NCBI GenBank assembly: GCA_025456425.1
Contig: JALOKP010000023.1
Span: 1 to 37,623 of the forward strand
Direction of reading: 5' to 3'
Length of the DNA stretch: 37,623 bases
DNA from: Acidobacteriota bacterium
GTDB lineage: Bacteria > Acidobacteriota > Polarisedimenticolia > J045
Of the stretch, positions 1-8,472 are shown one piece after another; position 1 is the stretch's first letter; the number at the start of each line of letters is the position of its first letter. The position numbers and the translations under genes were made by a program. Under the pieces are notes generated by a model. That model had not been told where the DNA came from, made no database searches, and saw only the letters and a program-made list of their open reading frames with translations.

Positions 1-1
1 G

Positions 2-1035
<1,034 letters not shown>

Positions 1036-1053
1036 GCGTGCGGCGGGCCCCGG

Positions 1054-1082
1054 CCCCGTGCCGCGCCCCGCCCGCCACGGGG
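1054..1082 (+). terminator. Inverted repeat between TPR gene and nfeD
   Basis: CCCCGTG (1054-1060) and CACGGGG (1076-1082) form a perfect 7-bp stem with a 15-nt GC-rich loop, starting 18 nt after the TPR gene stop. There is no U-tract. It may terminate the upstream transcript. It ends 1 nt before the TAGAAT hexamer in front of nfeD. Confidence 0.4.
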
Positions 1083-1083
1083 A

Positions 1084-1089
1084 TAGAAT
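1084..1089 (+). promoter_or_regulatory. -10-like hexamer at leaderless spacing before nfeD
   Basis: TAGAAT matches the sigma-70 -10 consensus at 5 of 6 positions and ends 6 nt before the GTG of nfeD. Transcription would start at or next to the start codon, giving a leaderless mRNA. No Shine-Dalgarno sequence is seen before that GTG, and no clear -35 is present. Confidence 0.45.
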
Positions 1090-1095
1090 GAACCC

Positions 1096-2424
1096 GTGAT
1101 CGCCCGCGGCTCCCGGCTCGTCCCCGCGCTGCTCGTCCTGAGCGCGCTGTCCACCGCGTGGGCCGCTCCGCTCGTGAGGGTCCACCGCCACGAGGGGGTC
1201 GTCCACGGTGTTTCGGCCGACATCCTCGAGCGGGTGCTGTCGGACGCCGCGCGCGACGGGGATGTGCTCGTGGTCTACGAGCTGGACACCCCGGGCGGGC
1301 TGGTCGACGCCGCCGAGCGAATGGTCCAGCTGATCCTCAACAGCAAGGTCCCGGTCGCGGTCTTCGTCGCCCCCCGGGGGGCGCACGCCGCGTCCGCAGG
1401 TTTCTTCCTGCTGCTCGCGGGGGACGTGGCGGCGATGGCCCCGTTCACCCGGACCGGCGCCGCCCACCCGATCACCGCCGGGGGCGAGAACAAGGAAGGC
1501 GACATCGCGCTGAAGAAGGCCGCCGAGGACCTGTCGGCGCTGATCCGGACCACCGCCCGGGCCCGCGGCCGCCCGCCGGAGCTGGCGGAGAAGGCCGTGC
1601 GGGAAGCCGTCTCCTGGTCGGCCGAGGAAGCACTCGAGGCCCGGCTGATCGACCTCGTGGTCGCCGACCGGGAGGCGTTGGTGCGCGAGCTCGACGGACG
1701 GGAGATCGTCCGGCCCGACGGCTCGCGCCTGCGGCTCGGCCTGGCCGGGGCGACGCTCACGGAGCACGGCCTGGACTGGGTCGAGCAGCTGAAGGACGTC
1801 GTCCTCCACCCGCTCGTGATGGCGCTGCTGCTCTCGCTGGCCGCGCTCGGGATCTACATCGAGCTGACCCACCCCGGCCTGATCCTTCCGGGGGCGGTCG
1901 GCGCGGTCGCGCTGCTGATCTTCCTCTACGGCTCCCGCGTGCTTCCCGTCAACTACCTCGCCGCGGCACTGGTCGCGGCCGGGATCGTCTTCTTCATCCT
2001 CGAGATCAAGGTCGCCTCGTACGGGATGCTCGGGGTAGCCGGTACCGCCTCGATCGCGATCGGCCTGTGGCTGCTCTTCCCCGGGACGGTGCCCGGGCTG
2101 CGGCTCCCGCTCTCGATGCTGGCCCCGATCGTGCTGTTCCTGGCCGGGGCGCTCGGGCTCGTGGCCTGGATCGTCTCGCGCGCGATGCGCCGCCGGCCGA
2201 CGACCGGCCGCGAGGGGATCGTCGGGGCGATCGGCCGGGCCACGGAGGCGCTCGAGCCGGAGGGCTGGATCTTCGTCTGGGGCGAGCGCTGGCGGGCCCG
2301 CGCCGCGCGGCCGGTCGCGGCCGGCCAGGCGGTCCGGGTCACCGGATCGGAGGGGCTGGTACTTCTCGTCGAGCCGGCGCCGGACGGCGCCGCCGCCCCG
2401 GAGCGGGGCAGGGAGGCAGAGTGA
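1096..2424 (+). CDS. nfeD: NfeD-family membrane serine protease (ClpP-like domain plus membrane and OB domains)
   Basis: This 442-residue protein is a long-form NfeD. A signal peptide (1-23) is followed by a ClpP/SppA-class protease domain to about residue 210. The likely nucleophile is Ser100 in AASAG, and the general-base lysine is Lys140 or Lys141, matching the Ser-Lys dyad of the archaeal homologue PH1510. Four or five membrane segments lie at about 235-365, and a soluble OB-type NfeD domain at about 370-435. The family cleaves the hydrophobic tail of its partner slipin, and that partner is the next gene (GTGA overlap). The GTG start is chosen because the signal peptide begins there. It is probably membrane-bound with the protease on the periplasmic side. 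Confidence 0.9.
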   Translation: MIARGSRLVPALLVLSALSTAWAAPLVRVHRHEGVVHGVSADILERVLSDAARDGDVLVVYELDTPGGLVDAAERMVQLILNSKVPVAVFVAPRGAHAASAGFFLLLAGDVAAMAPFTRTGAAHPITAGGENKEGDIALKKAAEDLSALIRTTARARGRPPELAEKAVREAVSWSAEEALEARLIDLVVADREALVRELDGREIVRPDGSRLRLGLAGATLTEHGLDWVEQLKDVVLHPLVMALLLSLAALGIYIELTHPGLILPGAVGAVALLIFLYGSRVLPVNYLAAALVAAGIVFFILEIKVASYGMLGVAGTASIAIGLWLLFPGTVPGLRLPLSMLAPIVLFLAGALGLVAWIVSRAMRRRPTTGREGIVGAIGRATEALEPEGWIFVWGERWRARAARPVAAGQAVRVTGSEGLVLLVEPAPDGAAAPERGREAE

Positions 2425-3200
2425 TCATCCCGGGGATCTCCGCGGGCATCCTGGTCGTCGTCGTTTTCGCGATCTTCCTGCTCAGCCAGGCCATCAAGAT
2501 CCTGCCGGAATACGAGCGTGGCGTCGTCTTCCGCCTCGGCAAGCTGCAGCCGCACGACTACGGACCCGGACTCGTCCTGATCATCCCGTTCGTCGACCGG
2601 CTGATCCGCGTCTCGCTCCGGACCGTGGTGCTCGACGTCCCGCCGCAGGACGTGATCACGCGCGACAACGTCTCGGTCAAGGTCAACGCGGTGATCTACT
2701 TCCGCGTCTTCGAGCCGCGCAAGGCGATCGTCGAGGTCGAGAACTACATCTACGCCACCAGCCAGCTGGCCCAGACGACGCTGCGCTCGGTGCTGGGACA
2801 GGTCGAGCTGGACGAGCTGCTGGCGGCGCGCGAGCGGCTCAACCACCAGCTCCAGACGATCCTCGACGCTCACACCGACCCCTGGGGGATCAAGATCGCG
2901 GCGGTCGAGGTCAAGCACGTCGACCTGCCCGAGGAGATGCGCCGGGCGATGGCCAAGCAGGCCGAGGCGGAGCGCGAGAAGCGGGCCAAGATCATCCACG
3001 CCTCCGGCGAGTTCCAGGCCGCGCGGGAGCTGCGCGAGGCGGCCGACGTCCTGGCCGAGGCCCCGATGGCGCTCACCCTGCGCTACCTGCAGACGCTGAC
3101 CGAGATCGCGACCGAGAAGAACTCGACGATCATCTTCCCGCTGCCGATCGACCTGATCTCGCTGTTCCTGAAACGGGCGGAGCGCAACGCGGTTCCATGA
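2421..3200 (+). CDS. Slipin / stomatin-like SPFH-domain membrane protein
   Basis: This 259-residue protein has an N-terminal hydrophobic anchor (about 5-25) and then an SPFH/band-7 domain with typical segments such as [27 protein letters not shown] and [14 protein letters not shown] charged helical region follows ([20 protein letters not shown]). The C-terminal [16 protein letters not shown] is the kind of hydrophobic tail that NfeD proteases cut in the archaeal pair. Slipins form oligomers that organise membrane microdomains. The GTG start overlaps the nfeD stop (GTGA), a classical NfeD-slipin gene pair. Its stop overlaps the ATG of the GGDEF gene by 4 nt. Confidence 0.92.
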   Translation: MIIPGISAGILVVVVFAIFLLSQAIKILPEYERGVVFRLGKLQPHDYGPGLVLIIPFVDRLIRVSLRTVVLDVPPQDVITRDNVSVKVNAVIYFRVFEPRKAIVEVENYIYATSQLAQTTLRSVLGQVELDELLAARERLNHQLQTILDAHTDPWGIKIAAVEVKHVDLPEEMRRAMAKQAEAEREKRAKIIHASGEFQAARELREAADVLAEAPMALTLRYLQTLTEIATEKNSTIIFPLPIDLISLFLKRAERNAVP

Positions 3201-4228
3201 CGACGGCCCCGCACGCGCGCGGAGCGATCCTCGATGCCGCCCTGGCGGCGACGCGAAGGCTCGACCGCGAAGGCATCTACTCCTCGCTCGCGGAGGACGC
3301 TCTCCGGCTGTTCGGAGGGATTTTCGCGCTCGGCTTCGTGCTCGGCCCGGGTGGCGACGACTACGAGTGCTGCGCGGCTGCGGGCGTGGTCCCGGCGGAG
3401 CGGATCCGGAGCGCGCTCGCGGTCCTCGACGCCGGGCTGGTGCGGCATCTCGCGCCGGGCGGGCCGGCGCTGATCGACGACGCCGAGATCCTGCTCCCGA
3501 CGGGCGAGCAGGAGGGCCTGCCGTCGCTCGGCGGGGCGCTGGTCGTGCCGCTGGCCGTGGGGGACGGGCCGGCCGGACTGCTGATCGTGATCGCAGCGCG
3601 CGGCGAGCCGTTCGCCTCCGAGGCGCCGCGGACCGCGGCGGAGCTGGCGCGCGAACTGGAGCCGGCGCTCGGCAACCTGCGCACGGTCGAATCGCTGCGC
3701 GACCTCGTGATCCGCGACGATACGGCCGACTGCTTCAACCGGCGCTATCTCGACCAGTCGCTCGACGACGAGGTCGAGCGCTGCCGGCGCTTCGGCGGCG
3801 GTTTCGCGCTGATTTTCGTCGACATGGACAATCTCAAGGACGTGAACACCGGGTACGGTCACGCGGCCGGGTCGCGGGTGCTGTACGAGGCCTCGGTCCG
3901 GATGGCGCGCTCGATCCGCAGCATCGACCGGCTCTACCGCTACGGCGGTGACGAGTTCGTGATCATCCTGCCCGGGACCGGGCTGGAGGGGGCTCGCGAG
4001 GTCGCGGACCGGATCCGGCGGGAGTTGTCACGCTCGCCGTACGAGGCCGCCGCCGGCGCCGCGGTGCGCCTCAGCGCTTCGGCCGGTGTGGCGGCCTGGC
4101 CCGAGCACGGCCCGGGCGCGCGCGGCGTGGTCGAGGCGGGGGACGCCGCGATGCGGCGCGTGAAGGACGCGGGGAAGGACGGCGTCGGCGTCGCCCGCCG
4201 GGGTGAAGGGACGGAGGGCCGGGCATGA
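3197..4228 (+). CDS. GAF-like plus GGDEF protein; candidate hybrid promiscuous (cGAMP-type) dinucleotide cyclase
   Basis: The 343-residue cytoplasmic protein has a GAF-like sensor region at about 10-165 and a GGDEF domain at about 170-335. The catalytic GGDEF (250-254), metal Asp209 and RxxD inhibitory site (Arg241-Asp244) are intact, so it should be an active cyclase. Against PleD, Asn217 matches the guanine-contacting Asn335, but the second guanine contact, Asp344, is Ser226 (GHAAGSRVL instead of GD). That Asp-to-Ser change defines the Hypr GGDEF enzymes of Geobacter and Myxococcus, which make 3',3'-cGAMP. The NT in place of ND is also non-consensus. Product identity is inferred; c-di-GMP or mixed products remain possible. 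The gene overlaps slipin and SPOR genes by 4 nt on each side. Confidence 0.88.
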   Translation: MTTAPHARGAILDAALAATRRLDREGIYSSLAEDALRLFGGIFALGFVLGPGGDDYECCAAAGVVPAERIRSALAVLDAGLVRHLAPGGPALIDDAEILLPTGEQEGLPSLGGALVVPLAVGDGPAGLLIVIAARGEPFASEAPRTAAELARELEPALGNLRTVESLRDLVIRDDTADCFNRRYLDQSLDDEVERCRRFGGGFALIFVDMDNLKDVNTGYGHAAGSRVLYEASVRMARSIRSIDRLYRYGGDEFVIILPGTGLEGAREVADRIRRELSRSPYEAAAGAAVRLSASAGVAAWPEHGPGARGVVEAGDAAMRRVKDAGKDGVGVARRGEGTEGRA

Positions 4229-4755
4229 CGCGCGCCGACGGCCCGCGGGTGATCGAGTTCGAGCTGAACCTCTTCAGCGTCGCGCTGCTGGCGGGCGTCT
4301 TGCTGGCCCTGCTCGGCGGCGCCTTCGTGCTCGGGCGGGCCTCGGCCCCGGAGGCCGCGCCCGCGGCCTCCAGCGCGCGCCGCCCCGGGCCGGGCGGCGC
4401 CGCGGTCGCGCCCGGCGGGGGGGTCGAGCAACTCGGCGCGGCGACGATCTTCGACGACGCCGGGGCCGGGGAGAAGAACCGCGCCCCACAGTTCCAGGTC
4501 ACGCGCGAGAACTCGCGCGCGGGCCGCTTCTCGCTCGAGATCGGGCGGGCCTCGACCCGCGTGGTGGCCGGCAAGCTGGAGGAAGCGGCCCGCAGCGCCG
4601 GCGTTCCCGCGGCCGTCGTCGCCGACGGGCAGGGGGGGTACCTCGTGACCGGCGGACCCTACACGACGCGGGCCGACGCCGACCGCGCCGGGGCCCGGCT
4701 GGGGACACTGCTGGGCCGGCCGGTGGCGGTCCGCGAGGTCGCCGCGCGGCCGTGA
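4225..4755 (+). CDS. SPOR-domain protein with single N-terminal membrane anchor
   Basis: This 176-residue protein has a short cytoplasmic N-terminus, one membrane helix at about 16-38, a low-complexity Ala/Pro/Gly linker to about 85, and a C-terminal SPOR-like domain at about 98-172. The latter shows FSLEIGRAST and the characteristic YLVTGGPYTTRADADRA element. SPOR domains bind denuded septal peptidoglycan, so a role in division or wall remodelling is likely. The ATG overlaps the GGDEF gene stop by 4 nt, and its stop overlaps the GTG of lnt. Sequence conservation is modest, so the SPOR call rests mainly on the second half. Confidence 0.78.
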   Translation: MTRADGPRVIEFELNLFSVALLAGVLLALLGGAFVLGRASAPEAAPAASSARRPGPGGAAVAPGGGVEQLGAATIFDDAGAGEKNRAPQFQVTRENSRAGRFSLEIGRASTRVVAGKLEEAARSAGVPAAVVADGQGGYLVTGGPYTTRADADRAGARLGTLLGRPVAVREVAARP

Positions 4756-7274
4756 GCGTTCCGCCGCACGGGACGGCCGGCGCGGTCCGCGACCCGCGTC
4801 GCCTCGCGCTCGCCGCACTCGCCGGCCTGCTGGCGGGGCTCGCGTTTCCACGCCCGGGGTGGGGACCGCTGATCGTCCCCGGCTTCGCGCTCGCTTTCTT
4901 CCTCGCGACCAGCGCCGGGAGGGCTCGCCGCGCGGCCTGGGAAGGGGGCACATTCGGCTTCGTCTTCACCGCGCTCACGCTGCGCTGGTTCGCCACGCCG
5001 ATCCTGCTCTTCTCGTCGCTTGGTGCCTCGATCGCCTGGACCGCGGTCGTGCTCTCGGCCCTGACGCTGGGACTGCTCTGGGCGGCGATGGCGGCGCTGA
5101 TCGACGCCTGGTCCCGGCGCTGGGGTGCGGCCGCGGCGCTGGCGGGGGCGCCGCTCTTGATCACCGCCTACGACCTGGTCCGGGAGTGGTTCCCGTTCCC
5201 GTTTCCGTGGGGATCGGCGGGGGCGGCGCTCGTCGACTGGCCGTGGGTGCCTGCGCTCGTCGGCGTGCTCGGCGCCGCCGGCGTTTCGTTCCTGCTCTAC
5301 GCGCTGGCGGCGATCCTGGCCGGGGTGGCGCTCGTGCCGCGCCGGGTCACGCTGCGGCGCGTGGCGCTCTGGTTGGGCGCGCTCGCCGCGGCGCTGGTCC
5401 TCATCCCGCTGGAATACCCGAGCAACGATGGAATGGCCCGCGTCGCCGTCGTCCAGGCCTCGCTGCCGCGCGACGCGTCGCCGCAGGAGGAGTGGGAGGC
5501 CTACCGCAGCCTGACCGCGCAGGCCGCCGGGGGGGACGGCGTGGATATCGTCGTCTGGCCCGAATCCGCGGTCTCGTACACCTTCCGCGACGACGGCGCG
5601 TGGGCCGCGCAGCTGGGGGACCTGGCCGCGGACCACGGAATCGACCTCGTCGTGGGCGGACTGACCCGCTCCCCCTCCGGGAAGTACGAGAACAGCTCGG
5701 TGCTGGTTCGGGCCGATCGCGGGATGACCGCCAAGGCCCCCAAGCGCCAGCTCGTGCCGTTCGGCGAGTACATGCCGCTGCGCTGGCTCTTCGGCCGGAT
5801 CCCCGCGCTGGCCAACGAGGTCGGCGAGTTCGAACCGGGAACGAGCACCGTCGTGTTCGAGGGGCGGAGCGCCCGGATCGGCCCCCTGGTCTGCTTCGAG
5901 GCGGTCTTCCCGGGGCTGGGGCTCGACCTGGTCCGCGGCCGGGCGCAGCTCCTGGTCAATCAGACCAACGACAGCTGGTTCGGGACCACCGGCGGGCCGG
6001 AGCAGCACCTCGACCACGCGCTGCTCCGCTCGGCGGAGACGGGGCTGCCGATGGCCCGCGCCGCGAACAGCGGGATCTCCGCCTTGGTTTACGGCGGCGG
6101 CGGTGTCGCGGCACGGCTCGAGACCGGCCAGCGCGGCGTCCTCGTCGCCGACCTTTCGTTTCCGGAGAGAGCCAAGGCCGGCGCGTCCCGGGGCCGCGCC
6201 GTCGCCTGGACCGCGCTGATCTTGACAGCCGGGCTGGCCGCGGGCATCGTCCCCCGGCGCCGCGCGGCCCCCGCCGCCCCCGGCATGCCGCAGCTCGCCG
6301 ACGGTGCGATCTGGAACGACCCCGAGAAGGCCGCCGAGCTGAACCGGCAGCGCTCGATCGTCGCCGCCCAGCGCGATCGCGACAGGAAGCTGGAGACGCT
6401 GGTCGCCGACGCCGAGACGCTGCTGGAGCTGGACCGGGAGGGGGAGGCGGTCGACGCCGAGTTCGAGGACACGCTGGCCCGGCTGGATCCTGCGCTCGTC
6501 GAGGTCGAGGTCGGGACGATGCTCTCGGGCCCCGAGGACCACAACAACGCCTTCGTCGAGATCCACCCCGGGGCGGGCGGGGTCGACGCCCAGGACTGGG
6601 CCGAGATGCTGCTCCGGATGTACGTCTACTGGGCCGAGAAGGGGAGCTACCAGGTCGAGCTGTTCGACCGGCTCGAAGGGGACGGCGCCGGGATCAAGAG
6701 CGCGACGCTGCGGATCGTGGGGCCCGACGCCTACGGCTGGCTCAAGGCCGAGCGCGGGGTGCACCGGCTGGTCCGGATCAGCCCCTTTGACGCCCAGGCC
6801 CGGCGGCACACCGCCTTCGCCTCGGTCGAGGTTGTGCCCGAGATCGACGACACGATCAAGATCGACATTCAGGAAAAGGACCTCAAGATCGACACCTACC
6901 GCAGCTCCGGTGCGGGCGGCCAGCACGTCAACGTGACCGACAGCGCGGTCCGGATCACCCACCTCCCGACCGGGCTCGTGGTGACCTGCCAGGACGAGCG
7001 CTCCCAGCCCCGCAACCGAGAGAAGGCGATGCGGGTCCTCAGGGCCCGGCTCTACGAGCGCGAGCGCGAGCGGCAGGAGGCCGAGCGGGTGGCGAAGGCC
7101 GGCGTGAAGATGGAGATCGGCTTCGGGAGCCAGATCCGGTCCTACGTCCTGGCCCCCTACCGGATGGTCAAGGACCACCGGACCGACTTCGAGATGGGGG
7201 ACGTCGACCGGGTCCTCAACGGCGACCTGACCGGGTTCATGAAGGCCTGGCTGCTGGCGCAGGCCAAGTCCTGA
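4752..7274 (+). CDS. lnt: Apolipoprotein N-acyltransferase whose reading frame continues without a stop into RF2
   Basis: Residues 1-511 are a complete Lnt, which adds the third acyl chain to lipoproteins at the inner membrane. About seven N-terminal membrane helices precede a periplasmic nitrilase domain with the triad Glu271 (WPES), Lys331 (KRQLVPFGEY) and Cys381 (VCFEAVFP). A last membrane helix at about 485-500 ends in RRRAAPAAP, where Lnt normally stops. Here there is no stop: the same frame runs directly into release factor 2 from codon 512 (ATG at 6285) to the TGA at 7272-7274, giving 840 residues. The GTG start overlaps the SPOR gene stop (GTGA). Either a true fusion or internal initiation at 6285 is possible. 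The Lnt assignment itself is secure. Confidence 0.85.
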   Translation: MSVPPHGTAGAVRDPRRLALAALAGLLAGLAFPRPGWGPLIVPGFALAFFLATSAGRARRAAWEGGTFGFVFTALTLRWFATPILLFSSLGASIAWTAVVLSALTLGLLWAAMAALIDAWSRRWGAAAALAGAPLLITAYDLVREWFPFPFPWGSAGAALVDWPWVPALVGVLGAAGVSFLLYALAAILAGVALVPRRVTLRRVALWLGALAAALVLIPLEYPSNDGMARVAVVQASLPRDASPQEEWEAYRSLTAQAAGGDGVDIVVWPESAVSYTFRDDGAWAAQLGDLAADHGIDLVVGGLTRSPSGKYENSSVLVRADRGMTAKAPKRQLVPFGEYMPLRWLFGRIPALANEVGEFEPGTSTVVFEGRSARIGPLVCFEAVFPGLGLDLVRGRAQLLVNQTNDSWFGTTGGPEQHLDHALLRSAETGLPMARAANSGISALVYGGGGVAARLETGQRGVLVADLSFPERAKAGASRGRAVAWTALILTAGLAAGIVPRRRAAPAAPGMPQLADGAIWNDPEKAAELNRQRSIVAAQRDRDRKLETLVADAETLLELDREGEAVDAEFEDTLARLDPALVEVEVGTMLSGPEDHNNAFVEIHPGAGGVDAQDWAEMLLRMYVYWAEKGSYQVELFDRLEGDGAGIKSATLRIVGPDAYGWLKAERGVHRLVRISPFDAQARRHTAFASVEVVPEIDDTIKIDIQEKDLKIDTYRSSGAGGQHVNVTDSAVRITHLPTGLVVTCQDERSQPRNREKAMRVLRARLYERERERQEAERVAKAGVKMEIGFGSQIRSYVLAPYRMVKDHRTDFEMGDVDRVLNGDLTGFMKAWLLAQAKS
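6285..7274 (+). CDS. prfB: Peptide chain release factor 2 module, N-terminally short and in frame with Lnt
   Basis: RF2 reads UGA and UAA stops and triggers peptide release. Counting from the ATG at 6285, the module has 329 residues (E. coli RF2 has 365). It carries the RF2-specific SPF tripeptide at 166-168 and the catalytic GGQ at 211-213 within SGAGGQHVN. It begins at MPQLADGAIWNDPEK, which aligns near residue 38 of E. coli RF2, so the first helix of domain 1 is absent. No Shine-Dalgarno sequence precedes this ATG (the upstream bases are C/G-rich pyrimidine runs), and no CUUUGAC programmed-frameshift site is found upstream. It may therefore be made as the tail of Lnt, or by weak internal initiation. 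Confidence 0.9.
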   Translation: MPQLADGAIWNDPEKAAELNRQRSIVAAQRDRDRKLETLVADAETLLELDREGEAVDAEFEDTLARLDPALVEVEVGTMLSGPEDHNNAFVEIHPGAGGVDAQDWAEMLLRMYVYWAEKGSYQVELFDRLEGDGAGIKSATLRIVGPDAYGWLKAERGVHRLVRISPFDAQARRHTAFASVEVVPEIDDTIKIDIQEKDLKIDTYRSSGAGGQHVNVTDSAVRITHLPTGLVVTCQDERSQPRNREKAMRVLRARLYERERERQEAERVAKAGVKMEIGFGSQIRSYVLAPYRMVKDHRTDFEMGDVDRVLNGDLTGFMKAWLLAQAKS

Positions 7275-7292
7275 CCGCCGCCCGCCGGCGGG
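7275..7292 (+). terminator. GC-rich hairpin after prfB
   Basis: CCGCCG (7275-7280) and CGGCGG (7286-7291) pair around a 5-nt loop directly behind the prfB stop; CCCGCCGGCGGG (7281-7292) is an alternative perfect palindrome. No U-tract follows. It is a possible end of the nfeD-lnt-prfB transcript before the hrcA promoter. Confidence 0.35.
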
Positions 7293-7318
7293 GAGCGCGA
7301 ACAACTTCGAACACCAGC

Positions 7319-7347
7319 TTGCGCCCCCGGACGCCGGTCCCTATAAA
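7319..7347 (+). promoter_or_regulatory. Promoter of hrcA-grpE-dnaK (sigma-70 with sigma-32-like features)
   Basis: TTGCGC (7319-7324) and TATAAA (7342-7347) are separated by exactly 17 nt, a good sigma-70 promoter. Read one base earlier, CTTGCGC (7318-7324) and CCCTATAA (7339-7346) with a 14-nt gap also resemble the sigma-32 pattern CTTGAAA/CCCCATNT. The AT-rich -10 stands out in this GC-rich region. Predicted start is about 7353-7355, giving a leader of about 33 nt. Confidence 0.65.
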
Positions 7348-7357
7348 TCCAGAAGGA

Positions 7358-7372
7358 GCTTCGTCCCGAAGC
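7358..7372 (+). promoter_or_regulatory. Perfect short inverted repeat in hrcA leader
   Basis: GCTTCG-TCC-CGAAGC is a 6-bp perfect stem with a 3-nt loop, just downstream of the predicted transcription start and just before the GGGAGAGG ribosome-binding site (7374-7381). It may be an operator or an RNA hairpin affecting translation. It does not resemble the CIRCE operator normally bound by HrcA. Confidence 0.35.
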
Positions 7373-7386
7373 CGGGAGAGGGGCGC

Positions 7387-8472
7387 GTGACGCTCGACCA
7401 GAGGGCCGTGGAGGTCCTTCGCATCGTCATCGAGGAGCACGTGAAGAGCGGCGAGCCGGTCAGCTCGCGCCGCACGGCCCGGCTGCACGCCGAGCAGCTC
7501 TCCCCGGCGACGATCCGCAACATCATGGCCGACCTGACCGACGACGGTTACCTCGAGCAGCCGCACACCTCCGCCGGCCGCGTTCCGACCGACCGCGGCT
7601 ACCGCTTCTTCGTCGACGACGCGCTGGGCAACAAGATCCGCCTGCCGGCCCGCGAGGTGCGGCAGATCAAGGACCTGCTGGCCTCGACTCGCGAGCTGGA
7701 CGAGCTGCTCTCGCGCGCGACCCGCCTGCTGGCCGACATGACCCACCAGGTCGGCGTGGTGCTCGCGCCGGATCTCGAGCAGGCCGTGCTCGAGCACGTC
7801 GACTTCGTGCGGATCGGGCCGCACCGGCTGGTCGCGATCTTCGTCAGCCGCACCGGCGTCGTGACGCACCGGGTGCTCGAGGTCGACGAGGACCTGACGC
7901 AGGACGGCCTCGACCGGCTGGGCGCGAAGCTGCGCCAGCAGCTGGTCGGCTACACCCTGCCCGACGTGCGGCGCCGGATGATCGAGCTGCTTCGCGAGGA
8001 CCAGGACTGGGCCCGGCGAATCGGCCGCGAGGCAGTCTCACGGGTGGTCGGTTTCCTCGAGAAGCCGTTCCCCGAGGAGGCCGGCGAGCTGCGGCTCGAA
8101 GGGACCTCGAGCCTGCTCGAGCTGCCCGAGTTCGGCGACGTCCAGCGGCTGCGCGACGCGCTGCGCACGCTGGAGGAGCGGACGCAGCTGGTCCGGCTGC
8201 TCGACCGGTGCCTGGCCTCGCCGGGAGTGCAGGTGATCATCGGGGCCGAGACGAAGGATCCCTCGCTGGCCCTGATGTCGGTCGTGGCCAGCCCGTACCG
8301 CGCGGGGCGGACGAGCCGGGGGCTCGTCGGCGTCGTCGGGTCCCGGCGGATGGAGTACGCGCGCGCCGTCGCGATCGTCGACGAACTGGCGCGCACGATC
8401 AGCGAGATCCTCAACGCGGAAGAGAGAGAGCGGGACCCGGAGCAACGCCAGCCCGGCGCGGAGGACCGATGA
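7387..8472 (+). CDS. hrcA: Heat-inducible transcription repressor HrcA
   Basis: HrcA represses chaperone operons until heat stress titrates its co-chaperones. This 361-residue protein has the N-terminal winged helix (SSRRTARLHAEQLSPATIRN, then the GYLEQPHTSAGRVPTDRGYR block) and a GAF-like middle and dimerisation region to the C-terminus. The length is normal for the family (about 340-360). The GTG start follows a GGGAGAGG ribosome-binding site. It is the first gene of hrcA-grpE-dnaK and overlaps grpE by 4 nt. The leader has no TTAGCACTC/GAGTGCTAA CIRCE element, so its operator is either divergent or elsewhere. Confidence 0.95.
   Translation: MTLDQRAVEVLRIVIEEHVKSGEPVSSRRTARLHAEQLSPATIRNIMADLTDDGYLEQPHTSAGRVPTDRGYRFFVDDALGNKIRLPAREVRQIKDLLASTRELDELLSRATRLLADMTHQVGVVLAPDLEQAVLEHVDFVRIGPHRLVAIFVSRTGVVTHRVLEVDEDLTQDGLDRLGAKLRQQLVGYTLPDVRRRMIELLREDQDWARRIGREAVSRVVGFLEKPFPEEAGELRLEGTSSLLELPEFGDVQRLRDALRTLEERTQLVRLLDRCLASPGVQVIIGAETKDPSLALMSVVASPYRAGRTSRGLVGVVGSRRMEYARAVAIVDELARTISEILNAEERERDPEQRQPGAEDR

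Noticed and set aside
1953-2999. Long minus-strand open frame opposite nfeD and slipin
   Set aside because: It is the antisense shadow of two clear genes; its translation is Arg/Asp/Gly-rich low-complexity with no motif.
6180-6330. Programmed +1 frameshift site for prfB
   Set aside because: No CUUUGA with an upstream purine-rich stimulator is found. TCTTGAC at 6220-6226 would shift into a frame that is not RF2, and neither other frame encodes an RF2 N-terminus.
4659-7304. 881-codon minus-strand open frame opposite lnt-prfB
   Set aside because: Arises from GC-rich codon bias; the product is Arg/Gly/Pro/Asp-rich without domains, while the plus strand encodes Lnt and RF2.
7275-7386. CIRCE operator before hrcA
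   Set aside because: No TTAGCACTC or GAGTGCTAA half-site; the only palindrome, GCTTCG/CGAAGC, is unrelated.
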